Both the position numbers and the translations under genes were made by a program. Below are positions 9,235 to 17,276 of a DNA stretch of 64,000 nt, piece by piece (position 1 is the first letter of the stretch; each line of letters opens with the position of its first letter). Source of the stretch: Peribacillus kribbensis DSM 17871 (lineage in GTDB: Bacteria; Bacillota; Bacilli; Bacillales; DSM-1321). Where the stretch lies: contig NZ_KE387243.1 in NCBI RefSeq assembly GCF_000430765.1, forward strand, positions 71,225 through 135,224, in the 5' to 3' direction. The notes beneath the pieces are model-generated. The model had not been told where the DNA came from. It searched no databases and saw only the letters and a list, made by a program, of their open reading frames with translations.

Positions 9235-10989
9235 GTGGCAACGAAAACCAAAATAGAGACCCATACGTTTCTAGAAAATCCCATTACAACGGAAATCATT
9301 CGAAATGCTCTATCATCGGCTGCAGAGGAAATGAACGCGAGTCTCGCAAGAAGCTCTTTTTCTCCGATTATTTACGAAATGAAAGACTGCAGTGTTGGCA
9401 TTTTCAACCGCCACGCTGAATTGCTTGGACAATCGGCTGGTCTTCCAATTTTTCTTGGGAACTTAGATGATTGCATTAAGATCAACACAAAATATATTGG
9501 CGGCGTGGATAGTTACAAACCTGGCGATGTTTATATCATGAATGATTCGTATTTAACAGGTACTCATCTTAACGATATTACGGTCATTTCACCGGTATTT
9601 TACGAAGAAGAACTGGTTGGTTTTACAGCGAACCGTGCCCATTGGCTTGACGTAGGCGGCCAGGATCCCGGGTTTTCCATGAATGCCACCGAAATATACC
9701 AGGAAGGAATACGTATTCCCCCTACAAAGATTTATGACGGCGGAGTGCCGTTAAAGGATATTATTAATCTCATCATTACAAACAGCAGATTTAGCGAAGC
9801 CGCATTAGGGGACCTTAATGCACAAATTGCTGCCTGTCGTACAGGTGAAAAAAGGTTTCATGAGATCATCGGTAGATTCAGCCTGGAAACAGTGACCCGT
9901 TCCATCATAGATATCTTCAAACAATCCGAGCTTTTAGACCGTGAAATGATCTCTCAAATAGCGGATGGTGTATATGAAGCGGAAGGCTGTTTGGATAATG
10001 ATGGTGTGTCCAATGAACCCGTAAACGTTAAGGTGAAGGTTACTGTTGAAGGGGAGGATATTACCATTGACCTTACCGGCTCAAGTGAACAAGTGAGGGG
10101 CATGACGAACTGTGGACTTGCCCAAACGGTTTCCGCATGCCGTGTTGCTTTCAAAGAACTGATAAGCCCTGATGCCCCTGTAACTGGGGGGAATTTTAAG
10201 ACGTTGAACGTTATAGTACCAAAAAGGACCATATTCAGTGCGGAACAGCCAGCAGCCTGTGTATTCTATTATTCCGCCTTAGGTCTTTTGATAGATTTGG
10301 TGGTCAAAGCATTATCGCCTTCCCTCAAGGAAAAGAGTGCAGGCGCCCATTATGGGGACTCCATGATCATAACCTTTGCTGGACATGATCCACGCAGGAA
10401 TTCCCCATTTTTGAACGTAGAAGCGACAGCCGGCGGATGGGGAGGTTTTGCGGAAAATGATGGTCAATCAGGATTGATTAACAATGTGAACGGAGATTTT
10501 AAAAATCTGCCCATTGAAGTTCTCGAAGATAAGTATCCGTTTAAGGTTACTACCTACGGATTACGCCAGAATTCAGGTGGGCCGGGAAGGAATCGCGGTG
10601 GCCTCGGCATGCAGAGGGGCTATGAAGTACTGACGGATGAAGCAGATCTATACCTTTGGTTTGAGCGGTCTGCAACTCCAGCTTGGGGACTATTTGGAGG
10701 CGGTGAGGCAGCTAAGCCTGAGGTAATCATTTATGAGGGTAAGAACGAAGAAAAAGCGTTGAAAGCAAATGCGAAGCCGATGAAGTTCGGAAATAAGGTC
10801 ATCGTGAAAACCGGGGGAGGCGGTGGATTCGGGGACCCGTTCGAGAGAGAGCCAAACAGAGTCCTTGAGGATGTAATGGATGGCTATATCAACCTTAATG
10901 CGGCTTTGGAGCAGTATGGTGTCGTTATTAATCCAGAGACGCTTTCTGTCGATGAAGAGGAAACAGCAAATTATCGGAGAAAAAATTGA
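9235..10989 (+). CDS. hyuB: Hydantoinase/oxoprolinase subunit B (second copy)
   Basis: 584 residues from GTG 9235, with AAAGGAGGAACG at 9218-9229 overlapping the end of hyuA. HyuB landmarks are SLARSSFSPIIYEMKDCS, IMNDSYLTGTHLNDITV, WLDVGGQDPGFSMNATE and the C-terminal KTGGGGGFGDPFEREP. It forms the second subunit of a presumed ATP-dependent cyclic amidase. The terminator-like hairpin at about 11068 ends this transcription unit. Having two full A/B pairs with one peptidase and one racemase suggests two sequential or stereospecific ring-opening steps, which is inference. Confidence 0.93.
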   Translation: MATKTKIETHTFLENPITTEIIRNALSSAAEEMNASLARSSFSPIIYEMKDCSVGIFNRHAELLGQSAGLPIFLGNLDDCIKINTKYIGGVDSYKPGDVYIMNDSYLTGTHLNDITVISPVFYEEELVGFTANRAHWLDVGGQDPGFSMNATEIYQEGIRIPPTKIYDGGVPLKDIINLIITNSRFSEAALGDLNAQIAACRTGEKRFHEIIGRFSLETVTRSIIDIFKQSELLDREMISQIADGVYEAEGCLDNDGVSNEPVNVKVKVTVEGEDITIDLTGSSEQVRGMTNCGLAQTVSACRVAFKELISPDAPVTGGNFKTLNVIVPKRTIFSAEQPAACVFYYSALGLLIDLVVKALSPSLKEKSAGAHYGDSMIITFAGHDPRRNSPFLNVEATAGGWGGFAENDGQSGLINNVNGDFKNLPIEVLEDKYPFKVTTYGLRQNSGGPGRNRGGLGMQRGYEVLTDEADLYLWFERSATPAWGLFGGGEAAKPEVIIYEGKNEEKALKANAKPMKFGNKVIVKTGGGGGFGDPFEREPNRVLEDVMDGYINLNAALEQYGVVINPETLSVDEEETANYRRKN

Positions 10990-11067
10990 TTTTGGTGGTA
11001 CTGATCTGAACCGCATTCTAATTATCAAAATGGAGAAAGTTTTCCTGCTACGTTAGGAAGATAAGTG

Positions 11068-11095
11068 TCCCAGACTTTAAAAAAGTTTGGGAGAC
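11068..11095 (+). terminator. Hairpin terminator after hyuB2
   Basis: TCCCAGACTT and AAGTTTGGGA pair, with one G-U wobble, around an A-rich loop. The T-run is weak, so efficiency is uncertain. Confidence 0.5.
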
Positions 11096-11144
11096 TCTCC
11101 CTATTTGCAGTATTGGTAGGCATTCCGGATGGTCCGGACGTGAA

Positions 11145-11405
11145 GTGAACGTCGCATACAAATCAAATGGGCACCCTAAAAGGGAAAACCAAACTATAGT
11201 TACAAGTTTAGGTGAGTTGGTCTACTTGAGGGATTGGGAAGCGGTCAGGATGATTGAGGGGATAGCGAACTATTATGGAGCAGAACATACACGTAGCCAT
11301 AGGGGAGACGAACCTATTACTGTGATGGCTCAAATCCTAGACCAGTTATTCACGGTTGGTGACCGGATTTGGTTAAATGGGACGGAACATATAAAAAAAA
11401 ATTGA
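11145..11405 (+). CDS. Hypothetical protein, possibly a gene remnant
   Basis: 86 codons from GTG 11145. The frame stays open upstream for some codons without a start, and there is no good ribosome binding site, so this may be the C-terminal remnant of a longer gene. The protein has no motif I recognise; it contains the polar segment EHTRSHRGDEPITVMA and ends IKKN. It sits between hyuB2 and the racemase gene, in the same direction. Either a small real protein or debris would explain it. Confidence 0.35.
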   Translation: MNVAYKSNGHPKRENQTIVTSLGELVYLRDWEAVRMIEGIANYYGAEHTRSHRGDEPITVMAQILDQLFTVGDRIWLNGTEHIKKN

Positions 11406-11533
11406 GATACTTGAATAATTGATAATAAAAATTTTTGAAGGAAATTCCACCTATACAAGAAATGATTATGGTAATATGGAAATACAAGTATTTTTAAAAT
11501 TTTGAATATTCTGCAATATGAAAGGATGATTTT

Positions 11534-12301
11534 ATGAAGAAGATTTTATTTATTAATCCACTTCACACAGATGTTTTTGATCAGGAGTTCAGGGAACAAT
11601 TCAATCATTATAAAAGCCCGGATACAGTAGTGGATGTTGTATCCTTTGAAGCCGGAGCAGGTCCGATTCATCTAGAATATAGCTGTTATGAAGCAATGGT
11701 CATTCCTGAATTAATCCGGACTGTAAAGAAGGCAGAAGAAGACGGTTATGATGCAGCCATCATCGGCTGTTTTTATGACCCAGCTCTAAGAGCATGCCGT
11801 GAGGTGGCAAATAAAATGGTAATCACAGCGCCTGCAGAAGCTGCTTTACATCTTGCGACTACTCTGGGTGAAAATTTTTCAATTCTTGTTGGCAGAAAAA
11901 AATGGATTCCGGAAATGAAAGAAAATGTGTATAAATACGGATTTGGGCATAAATTATCATCTTTTAAGTCACTTGAGTTAGGTGTGCATGACTTCCAGAA
12001 GGATCCTGCGGAAACAAAAAGAAGAATCAGAGAAGCTGCCGTGGAAGCGATTGAAAAAGATGGAGCAGATGTCATTGTTTTAGGGTGTACCGGTGAGTTC
12101 GGTTTTTTTGAAACACTGCAGGATGAATTGGGTGTACCTGTGATCGACGCAAGTCTTTCTCCATTTAAATATGCTGAGTTTTTGGTAGAACTCAAACAGA
12201 AGTTAGCTTGGACCCACAGCAAGAAAGTAGGGTACCAGTCACCTCCAGCGGATGAAGTAAAAGATTTTAAGCTATTCAATATTCCTTTAAGCAAAATATA
12301 A
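11534..12301 (+). CDS. Asp/Glu/hydantoin racemase family protein
   Basis: 255 residues from ATG 11534 with AAAGGATG upstream. The two catalytic cysteines of the family are visible in IIGCFYDPALRACREV (near residue 78) and VLGCTGEFGF (near residue 187), each in its usual two-domain pseudo-symmetric position. Enzymes of this group racemise Asp, Glu or 5-substituted hydantoins, or act as maleate isomerases. Next to two hydantoinase pairs, hydantoin racemase is the most natural reading: it would let a stereospecific HyuAB use both enantiomers. It lies 32 bp upstream of the MFS gene and is probably co-transcribed with it. Confidence 0.85.
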   Translation: MKKILFINPLHTDVFDQEFREQFNHYKSPDTVVDVVSFEAGAGPIHLEYSCYEAMVIPELIRTVKKAEEDGYDAAIIGCFYDPALRACREVANKMVITAPAEAALHLATTLGENFSILVGRKKWIPEMKENVYKYGFGHKLSSFKSLELGVHDFQKDPAETKRRIREAAVEAIEKDGADVIVLGCTGEFGFFETLQDELGVPVIDASLSPFKYAEFLVELKQKLAWTHSKKVGYQSPPADEVKDFKLFNIPLSKI

Positions 12302-12333
12302 AAAATAATAAGAGTTAGTTCGGAGGAGAGGTT

Positions 12334-13683
12334 ATGGTGCAAAATGTAGCTAAAGCTAAAACAGAAAACAAGGCGGTCGAAATTGGCTCCTATTTTCAAA
12401 CGATGCCATTTACTAAAACCCACAGGAAAATAGGGATTGCATTGTTCATGGCTTTCGTGATTGAAGCCTGGGAAATGATGATTATCATCATGCTAAGTGG
12501 ATCGATTGCAGCGGAGTTTAACCTGACTCCGGTTCAAGTTGGTTCACTCATTGGCTCCATCTTCTTAGGGATGATTCCCGGAACATATGTTGGAGGGATC
12601 ATTGGAGATAAAATTGGCAGAAGGAAAACGATTATGTACAGCCTAATGCTTTATGGTTTGGTATCGCTTGCCAGTGCTTTTTCTCCGAATTACGAAACGC
12701 TGTACGCGCTTCGCATGTTATCAGGTTTTGCATTAGGGGGTGTACTTGCCTGTATCTTCCCTTATTATGAAGAAATGCTTCCTGTGATGACAAGAGGAAA
12801 AGCAGCTGTTTATTTATCTGCTGGCTGGCCAATAGGTACTTTGATTGCAGTTGGATTGACAAGTGGTTTAATGAACCTTCATGGTATCTGGGGAGGTTGG
12901 AGGGCTGTCTTATTGGTAAGCTCTCTAGCAGGCTTATGGGCATTTGTGATTGCGAGAATTCCTGAATCCCCTTATTGGTTGGCAGGAAAAGGAAGGACGG
13001 CTGAGGCCAAGAACATTCTTGAGCAAATTAGTGAAGGACACACAAAAGTGCCTGAAGACACACAACTGGCTGTCTATCAGGTAAAACAGGGAAGCTTCTT
13101 TGAGATTTTCAAAGGTGCTATGTTCAAAACAACAGCCTTGCAAACCATCGTAAACTTTGCTTTTTCCTTTGGATATTGGGGGCTATACACATGGATACCT
13201 ACACTCCTTCAGCAAAAAGGGTTATCTATGGGTCAAAGCATGAGTTTTGTAGCCTTGTCAGCCGTTGCCCAGATCCCAGGCTATCTGGTCTCCGCTCAGC
13301 TTACAAGTAAATTTGGCCGCAAAAAGGTCATGTTTAGCTTCGTATTATTTGCGGCAATTTTCGGCTTTGCCTTTGCTTACTCCCAAAATATCACGCAGCT
13401 TTATATCCTTAACTTTTTGCTAGCATTCTTTAGCTTAGGTGCCTGGGGAGTTTGGAATACATGGTTCGGTGAAATCTACCCAACCAATGTACGAGGTGTT
13501 GGATATAGCTGGGGAGTTGCTGGTCAGCGCTGGGCAAATACGGTAGCTCCGTCCCTAATCGGTTTTGTTATCAGTTTAGGATGGGCTTTTGGAGCAACCG
13601 TATCATTTATACAGATATTCATGGTAATCACTCTGATTACGATTCTATTTATCAAGGAAACTGAAGGTGAAATCTTGCATTAA
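12334..13683 (+). CDS. MFS transporter, metabolite:H+ symporter type
   Basis: 449 residues with about 12 hydrophobic segments. ATG 12334 follows GGAGGAGAGG. The conserved loop 2-3 motif GDKIGRRKT is present, as is a related loop 8-9 motif KFGRKK. Overall it resembles the sugar/aromatic-acid symporter branch of the MFS. As the last gene of the hyu/racemase group it probably imports the pathway substrate across the cytoplasmic membrane. A terminator hairpin follows 60 bp downstream. The specific substrate is not readable. Confidence 0.88.
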   Translation: MVQNVAKAKTENKAVEIGSYFQTMPFTKTHRKIGIALFMAFVIEAWEMMIIIMLSGSIAAEFNLTPVQVGSLIGSIFLGMIPGTYVGGIIGDKIGRRKTIMYSLMLYGLVSLASAFSPNYETLYALRMLSGFALGGVLACIFPYYEEMLPVMTRGKAAVYLSAGWPIGTLIAVGLTSGLMNLHGIWGGWRAVLLVSSLAGLWAFVIARIPESPYWLAGKGRTAEAKNILEQISEGHTKVPEDTQLAVYQVKQGSFFEIFKGAMFKTTALQTIVNFAFSFGYWGLYTWIPTLLQQKGLSMGQSMSFVALSAVAQIPGYLVSAQLTSKFGRKKVMFSFVLFAAIFGFAFAYSQNITQLYILNFLLAFFSLGAWGVWNTWFGEIYPTNVRGVGYSWGVAGQRWANTVAPSLIGFVISLGWAFGATVSFIQIFMVITLITILFIKETEGEILH

Positions 13684-13743
13684 TATTCATTGGAACTGGA
13701 TGACATAGTCATTGCTCAGTTAGGAATTATAGATATTCTAAAA

Positions 13744-13776
13744 GTGCCCGTTGCCACCTCCGGAACGGGCGTTATT
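13744..13776 (+). terminator. Terminator after the MFS gene
   Basis: GCCCGTT pairs perfectly with AACGGGC around GCCACCTCCGG, followed by a T-rich tail. It closes the racemase-MFS unit. Confidence 0.75.
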
Positions 13777-13892
13777 TGTTAAATTGATTGAAACTCTAAA
13801 TGCGTTAACCAAATACATAAATAATAATATTATTATTTATGTTTATACAAATGTATATTTAAAATATTTGTCATGTCATTCCAACTTCCCAA

Positions 13893-14074
13893 CCTTTATT
13901 AAAAAAGGACCTGATGATTTAATTACCCATACGAATGAATTCCGCAAAGCTGCAGGTTCTAAACTAGGAGAACATGCATTATTAACGGGTGCAAAGGCCC
14001 TCGCCCTAACGGGTATCATTTGCCTACGGAGAAGGCTTATTGGCAAAGATTTAAGCGGAATTTCGACAAATTGA
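13893..14074 (+). pseudogene. Remnant of an M20 amidohydrolase (C-terminal end)
   Basis: The frame encodes THTNEFRKAAGSKLGEHALLT followed by an ALALTGI helix. The order of these motifs resembles the C-terminal end of M20-type amidohydrolases of the AbgB kind, where a similar Gly-His-Lys segment precedes an A-K-x-x-A-L helix. Nothing recognisable lies upstream: the preceding codons are AT-rich and unrelated. It therefore appears to be the tail of a deleted gene, adjacent to the scar at 14.1-14.4 kb. The identification rests on a short segment only. Confidence 0.4.
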
Positions 14075-14120
14075 AAAATAAACTTTATGTCATGTATGTT
14101 AAATTGGAAACTAAAGCTAG

Positions 14121-14165
14121 TATATTATACGGGTGAAATGGCTGCTTCGGCAGCTTTTTGCTAAC
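14121..14165 (+). repeat. Outlying CR junction repeat, left half with hairpin
   Basis: ATACGGGTG, the hairpin GGCTGCTTCGGCAGC and a T-run, then GCTAAC. The hairpin is the one found in the cassette-array junctions 21-49 kb away. The first dyad is degenerate. The second half of this site is at 14418-14446. Confidence 0.6.
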
Positions 14166-14417
14166 CATAAACCCTAGGAGCAGAGCAAAATAAGTGAAGC
14201 TGGACGTAACAACCCAGAATTAGGATTAATCTCCCATGAGTGCTACCCATCAAGGGTGCGACAGCCGGTGGTGCACCATGGTCGTTGTATTCAGACTAAC
14301 CGATGGGCTCTAGGCACCATAGTTCAAAGACCTTCTTCTCAGCATTAAACAGTTTAGTTTGCACAACCTGTTTTCATTCTCTGTGGTGAATCGCTGATAT
14401 ATGCGATTCATGGATGG
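14166..14417. mobile_element. 250-bp insertion splitting a CR site, possibly an IS110-like noncoding end
   Basis: Noncoding DNA that separates the two halves of a CR junction. It looks structured: CACCATGG and several GGTG/CACC blocks, with CCGATGGGCTCTAGGCACC near 14299-14317. It carries AGGGTGCG near 14255 and GACTAACCG near 14296, both close to pieces of the CR dyad core (AACTAACGGGTGCG). An IS110-type noncoding end with a guide-bearing RNA would explain such matches. No transposase is left. This is a hypothesis based on short matches. Confidence 0.3.
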
Positions 14418-14446
14418 CTAATGGGGCAGGTTAGTGGAACAAGAAT
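14418..14446 (+). repeat. Outlying CR junction repeat, second dyad
   Basis: CTAATGGGGCAGGTTAGTGG followed by AACAAGAA, the same second dyad seen before most cassette genes in the 36-61 kb array. It sits about 110 bp upstream of the tautomerase gene, the position a CR normally has before its cargo. Confidence 0.75.
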
Positions 14447-14558
14447 TGTTAATTGAGTATGTTCTCAAGCGTTATTTTGGTATATTTAATCGATTTTGGA
14501 TACAATAATCTCGGTAATCCTGAAGGATACCAATCTTGCTTTTAAGGAGTGAATGTAT

Positions 14559-14747
14559 ATGCCATATATTCAATTTGATGGACCTGTTTTATCCAAAGAG
14601 AAAAAAGCTGAATTAGTTGAAAAATTCACCAAGGTTTCTCAAGAGGTACTAAATATGCCTGAACAGGCATTTACAGTAATAATAAGAGAGAATGACTCTG
14701 ACAATGTTGGTGTAGGTGGAAAACTACTTTCAGAACACCAAAAATAA
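14559..14747 (+). CDS. 4-oxalocrotonate tautomerase family protein
   Basis: 62 residues. ATG 14559 is preferred over ATG 14553 because it exposes Pro as residue 1 after Met removal, as the family mechanism requires (MPYIQFDGPVLSKEKK), and because AAGGAG at 14544-14549 is well spaced to it. 4-OT family proteins catalyse keto-enol tautomerisation with the N-terminal proline as general base, acting as hexamers. The length is normal for the family. It lies behind an isolated CR dyad, so it may be a cassette-type gene that landed outside the main array. Confidence 0.85.
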   Translation: MPYIQFDGPVLSKEKKAELVEKFTKVSQEVLNMPEQAFTVIIRENDSDNVGVGGKLLSEHQK

Positions 14748-14763
14748 AATTAAACCTTAGGGA

Positions 14764-14796
14764 GAGAGGCGGCTGAAACGTTAGCCGCCTCCTCTT
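14764..14796 (+). terminator. Terminator after the tautomerase
   Basis: GAGGCGGCT pairs with AGCCGCCTC around GAAACGTT. It is a strong GC-rich stem with a weak T-run after it. Confidence 0.65.
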
Positions 14797-14804
14797 AATT
14801 TAAG

Positions 14805-15450
14805 CACTCAGTTTCCCAACATTTTTCTTCATATTATTAGCGATGGAATTATCACTTAAGCCATCGTACATCGCCATGCCTGTCCACGTTATCGAAATAA
14901 TGTTCCACTGTTAAGGCCCGCACTTTTGATTCAATCCCCTGCCACCTTCACAGGGCAATATTCATTGTGAGAAAAAACTACCGCTTTGATTAAATCACTT
15001 TTGCTTTTCGTTTCCCGCACTCGTACATCCATTCCCAAATCATTTACCTCTAAATCCTCTAAATTAATGGCAACAAGTTCTAACCGTCTACTTGCCAATA
15101 CAAAAGTAAAATCGCCTTGTCCTGGATTCCATCCAATGTAGAAGTATCAATCTTACCAATTAATTCCGGAAGTACCGACCGCATTAACGCGGGGCTTTAA
15201 TTGTTGTCGGGAGCCTTTTTATCGTTTTTTCCCTCCATTAAAGCCTGGACTACGGAGGTCCTAGTCGGACTGAGGTATCGTTGAAATCGATGTGCTTGGC
15301 TGATGGAGGAGAGGTGTCTTCTTATCGTCGCAAACATATGAGTTAACGCAATTTCGGAAATATAGAGACAAATCGTGCCAGGGTCTGGCGGAAGAGGGGA
15401 GCACTTGTTCACTTTGGACCACTGTATAAAATGTTACCAGTCGGAGGAGT
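14805..15450 (-). pseudogene. Decayed tyrosine recombinase
   Basis: Read on the minus strand, pieces in different frames assemble into a phage/plasmid-type tyrosine recombinase. The N-terminal SAM-like domain has LPPDPGTICLYISEIA and TIRRHLSSISQAHRF, then SPTRTSVVQALMEG. The catalytic region shows GIQDKAILLLYW, RRLELVAINLEDLEV (the Arg of box I) and GTLFR, with VDRHGD in another frame, then SDNSIANNMKK. At least four frameshifts or stops interrupt it, so no enzyme is made. It is a different lineage from the decayed recombinases at 36.8, 54.0 and 60.9 kb. Its position next to an outlying CR site is notable. Confidence 0.75.
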
Positions 15451-15638
15451 AGCTTTTGGGGAAAGATTTTTGTCTCAAAAAAAGGCATCATCTACTACTA
15501 TTCGTATCATTTATGGTGAAATGATACTACAAATCAATATCTTTCTAACAGGGATAGCAAAGTAATAAAATCATAGATAGTTTAATATTTTTAGTTAGTG
15601 GAAGATATACATAAGTACAGATAAAGGAGGATTACATA

Positions 15639-15914
15639 ATGGACATACAAAAAGGAAAAAACTCTTTTTTTATTGGAAATGATGAAAATAATCCAACGGC
15701 TGAAGTTCATTTCGAAAAAGGAGAGGGAAATGAATTAGTGGTTGATCATACTTTTGTCTCTGAAGATCTTAGAGGCCAGGGGGTAGGAGAGAAGCTATTT
15801 CAGCATGTTGTAGAGTATGCACGTGAAAATCAACATAAAATCATTCCGCTTTGTTCATTTGCAAGGAAACAATTTGAGTCTCATAGTGAATACCAGGACC
15901 TGCTGGCACAATAA
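15639..15914 (+). CDS. GNAT-like N-acetyltransferase of the YjdJ type
   Basis: 91 residues from ATG 15639 with AAAGGAGG upstream. It is a short Gcn5-related domain of the GCN5L1/YjdJ class: VVDHTFVSEDLRGQGVGEKL carries the acetyl-CoA pyrophosphate loop (R/Q-G-x-G-V/A), and IIPLCSFARKQFESHSEYQDL is the usual C-terminal motif. These mini-GNATs are widespread in Bacillus and have no firmly established substrate. It is a single-gene unit with its own terminator immediately downstream. Confidence 0.85.
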   Translation: MDIQKGKNSFFIGNDENNPTAEVHFEKGEGNELVVDHTFVSEDLRGQGVGEKLFQHVVEYARENQHKIIPLCSFARKQFESHSEYQDLLAQ

Positions 15915-15938
15915 TTTCTTCAATGAGAATATACACCT

Positions 15939-15970
15939 GAAGTCTGGTTTTCGGTACCAGACTTCTTTTT
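15939..15970 (+). terminator. Terminator after the YjdJ-type gene
   Basis: GAAGTCTGG pairs perfectly with CCAGACTTC, followed by a T-run. Confidence 0.88.
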
Positions 15971-16072
15971 AATGGTCTCTTTAAGAAATTGGAAAAGGAA
16001 TCTACTTATTTCAGGAGAATTGTCTGTAGGTGGAATTGAGTAAGCATAAAACAAGATTAGGAAGTGTTTAAA

Positions 16073-16498
16073 TTGAATAATAAAATATCCCTCATACGCT
16101 CACAGAATTTAGCTTCAGTAGATTATGCCTACGCCAGCCGGATTCCTTCAGGCATGGACGTATTTTTTTTAGCGGGGGCATGCCCGTTAAATAGAGAAGG
16201 CCAGGTAGAATATATAGGAGAGTACTCGCTTCAGGCCAAGCTTTGTGTGGATAATTTAAGGGAAGCGTTAAAAGAGTGTGCTGCCACATTAGAAAACGTT
16301 GCTTATACAAGAGTTCTGGTAGCCTCAAGTAATCGCTCTGATTTAGTAACAGCCTGGGAGGCAATTCGAAAAGAATTCGGGGATCATGATGTTCCAAGCA
16401 CCTTATCAGGAGTTACCGTCTTGGGATATCCCAATCAGCTGGTGGAGATCGAAGCAGTTGCGGCAGTAGAAAAAATAAGTAATATAATAAAATTGTGA
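16073..16498 (+). CDS. RidA/YjgF-family protein
   Basis: About 141 residues. TTG 16073 is preferred over GTG 16064 because AGGAAG at 16059-16063 is correctly spaced to it. RidA features are VFFLAGACPLNREG, the mid-protein NLREALKECAATLENVAYTRVLV helix region and the C-terminal NQLVEIEAVAAVE that replaces the usual Arg-containing segment. RidA enzymes hydrolyse reactive enamine/imine intermediates, and some pyrimidine pathways use a homologue. It lies just before the pyrimidine degradation locus, but a convergent gene lies between, so the link is weak. The canonical active-site Arg is not obvious, so it may be a non-deaminase member. Confidence 0.82.
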   Translation: MNNKISLIRSQNLASVDYAYASRIPSGMDVFFLAGACPLNREGQVEYIGEYSLQAKLCVDNLREALKECAATLENVAYTRVLVASSNRSDLVTAWEAIRKEFGDHDVPSTLSGVTVLGYPNQLVEIEAVAAVEKISNIIKL

Positions 16499-16531
16499 AA
16501 TACAATATCATCTTTCCCTTATCTATAAAAA

Positions 16532-16561
16532 CAAAGAGCACTGTCAGCCAGTGCTCTTTGT
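16532..16561. terminator. Bidirectional terminator between convergent genes
   Basis: AAGAGCACTG pairs with CAGTGCTCTT around TCAGC; A-run and T-run on the two sides serve both the RidA gene and the minus-strand rhodanese gene. Confidence 0.88.
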
Positions 16562-16570
16562 TGTATTATT

Positions 16571-16963
16571 TTACCTTTCGACGTCAAAGCCTGCTTCTTT
16601 CCAAGCGCTTGTTCCGCCTTCAATGAACGCTACGTCTTCAAAGCCCATTTGTTTTAGAACATAGGCACCTAGAGCTGCCTGGCCGCCTGCTCCGCAAGTT
16701 ACGATCACAGGGCGGGTTCTGTCCTGAAGTTTTTCATCACGAAGATTTTCCGGTACCAGCTGATCAGCCCTGATCGGCAGCATTCCAAGAGAAATGTTGA
16801 CACTGCTTGGAATAAGACCGCATGCACCTGCATCCGCTGCATCCTGAACATCGATCACCAAAGTGTTCGGATTGCTGTTGATTTTTTCTCTTGCTTCCTG
16901 TGAGGAAATGCCCTTCACATTATCTCGTGCTTCTGTAACCATATCTTTAAAAGTTTTTGCCAT
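16571..16963 (-). CDS. Rhodanese-domain sulfurtransferase
   Basis: 130 residues on the minus strand from ATG at 16963, with AAAGGAGT upstream. It is a single rhodanese domain: VIDVQDAADAGACGLIPSSVNI is the CH2A-like region, and VTCGAGGQAALGAYVL holds the catalytic Cys loop. The WKEAGFDVER C-terminus is the usual CH2B-type end. Such proteins transfer sulfur from persulfide or thiosulfate donors. It is transcribed alone, convergent to the RidA gene, and has no evident tie to the neighbouring pathways. Confidence 0.88.
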   Translation of the reverse strand: MAKTFKDMVTEARDNVKGISSQEAREKINSNPNTLVIDVQDAADAGACGLIPSSVNISLGMLPIRADQLVPENLRDEKLQDRTRPVIVTCGAGGQAALGAYVLKQMGFEDVAFIEGGTSAWKEAGFDVER

Positions 16964-17276
16964 GACTCATACTCCTTTGTTATGTAAGATTTTCTATATT
17001 ATATCTTTTAGGGGATGTGAAAGTCTAATTTTTGGATCGTTTGTACGTTTATTTAAAAGTATGGTGAGATTACCTAACCAGTTCATGGATAACATTTTCG
17101 ATTCAAAAGATAATGTTGCTAACAAAAGATATAAAGACATTTTAAAGACCCTTACATGGAGGTGGAATTCTAAAAATAGATAGGTGTCCAATGAGATCGG
17201 TAGGTCTAAAGCTCTGCACAGATAGGCGGCAAATGATATTGCAGCCAATTTACAGGAGGAATAAGGAGGAATATGA

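Noticed and set aside
9207-9419. 70-codon ORF overlapping the hyuA2/hyuB2 junction
   Set aside because: Shadow frame over the well-supported hyuB start.
13751-13892. N-terminal part of the 107-codon ORF before the M20 remnant
   Set aside because: Overlaps a terminator hairpin, has no binding site and a low-complexity AT-rich composition.
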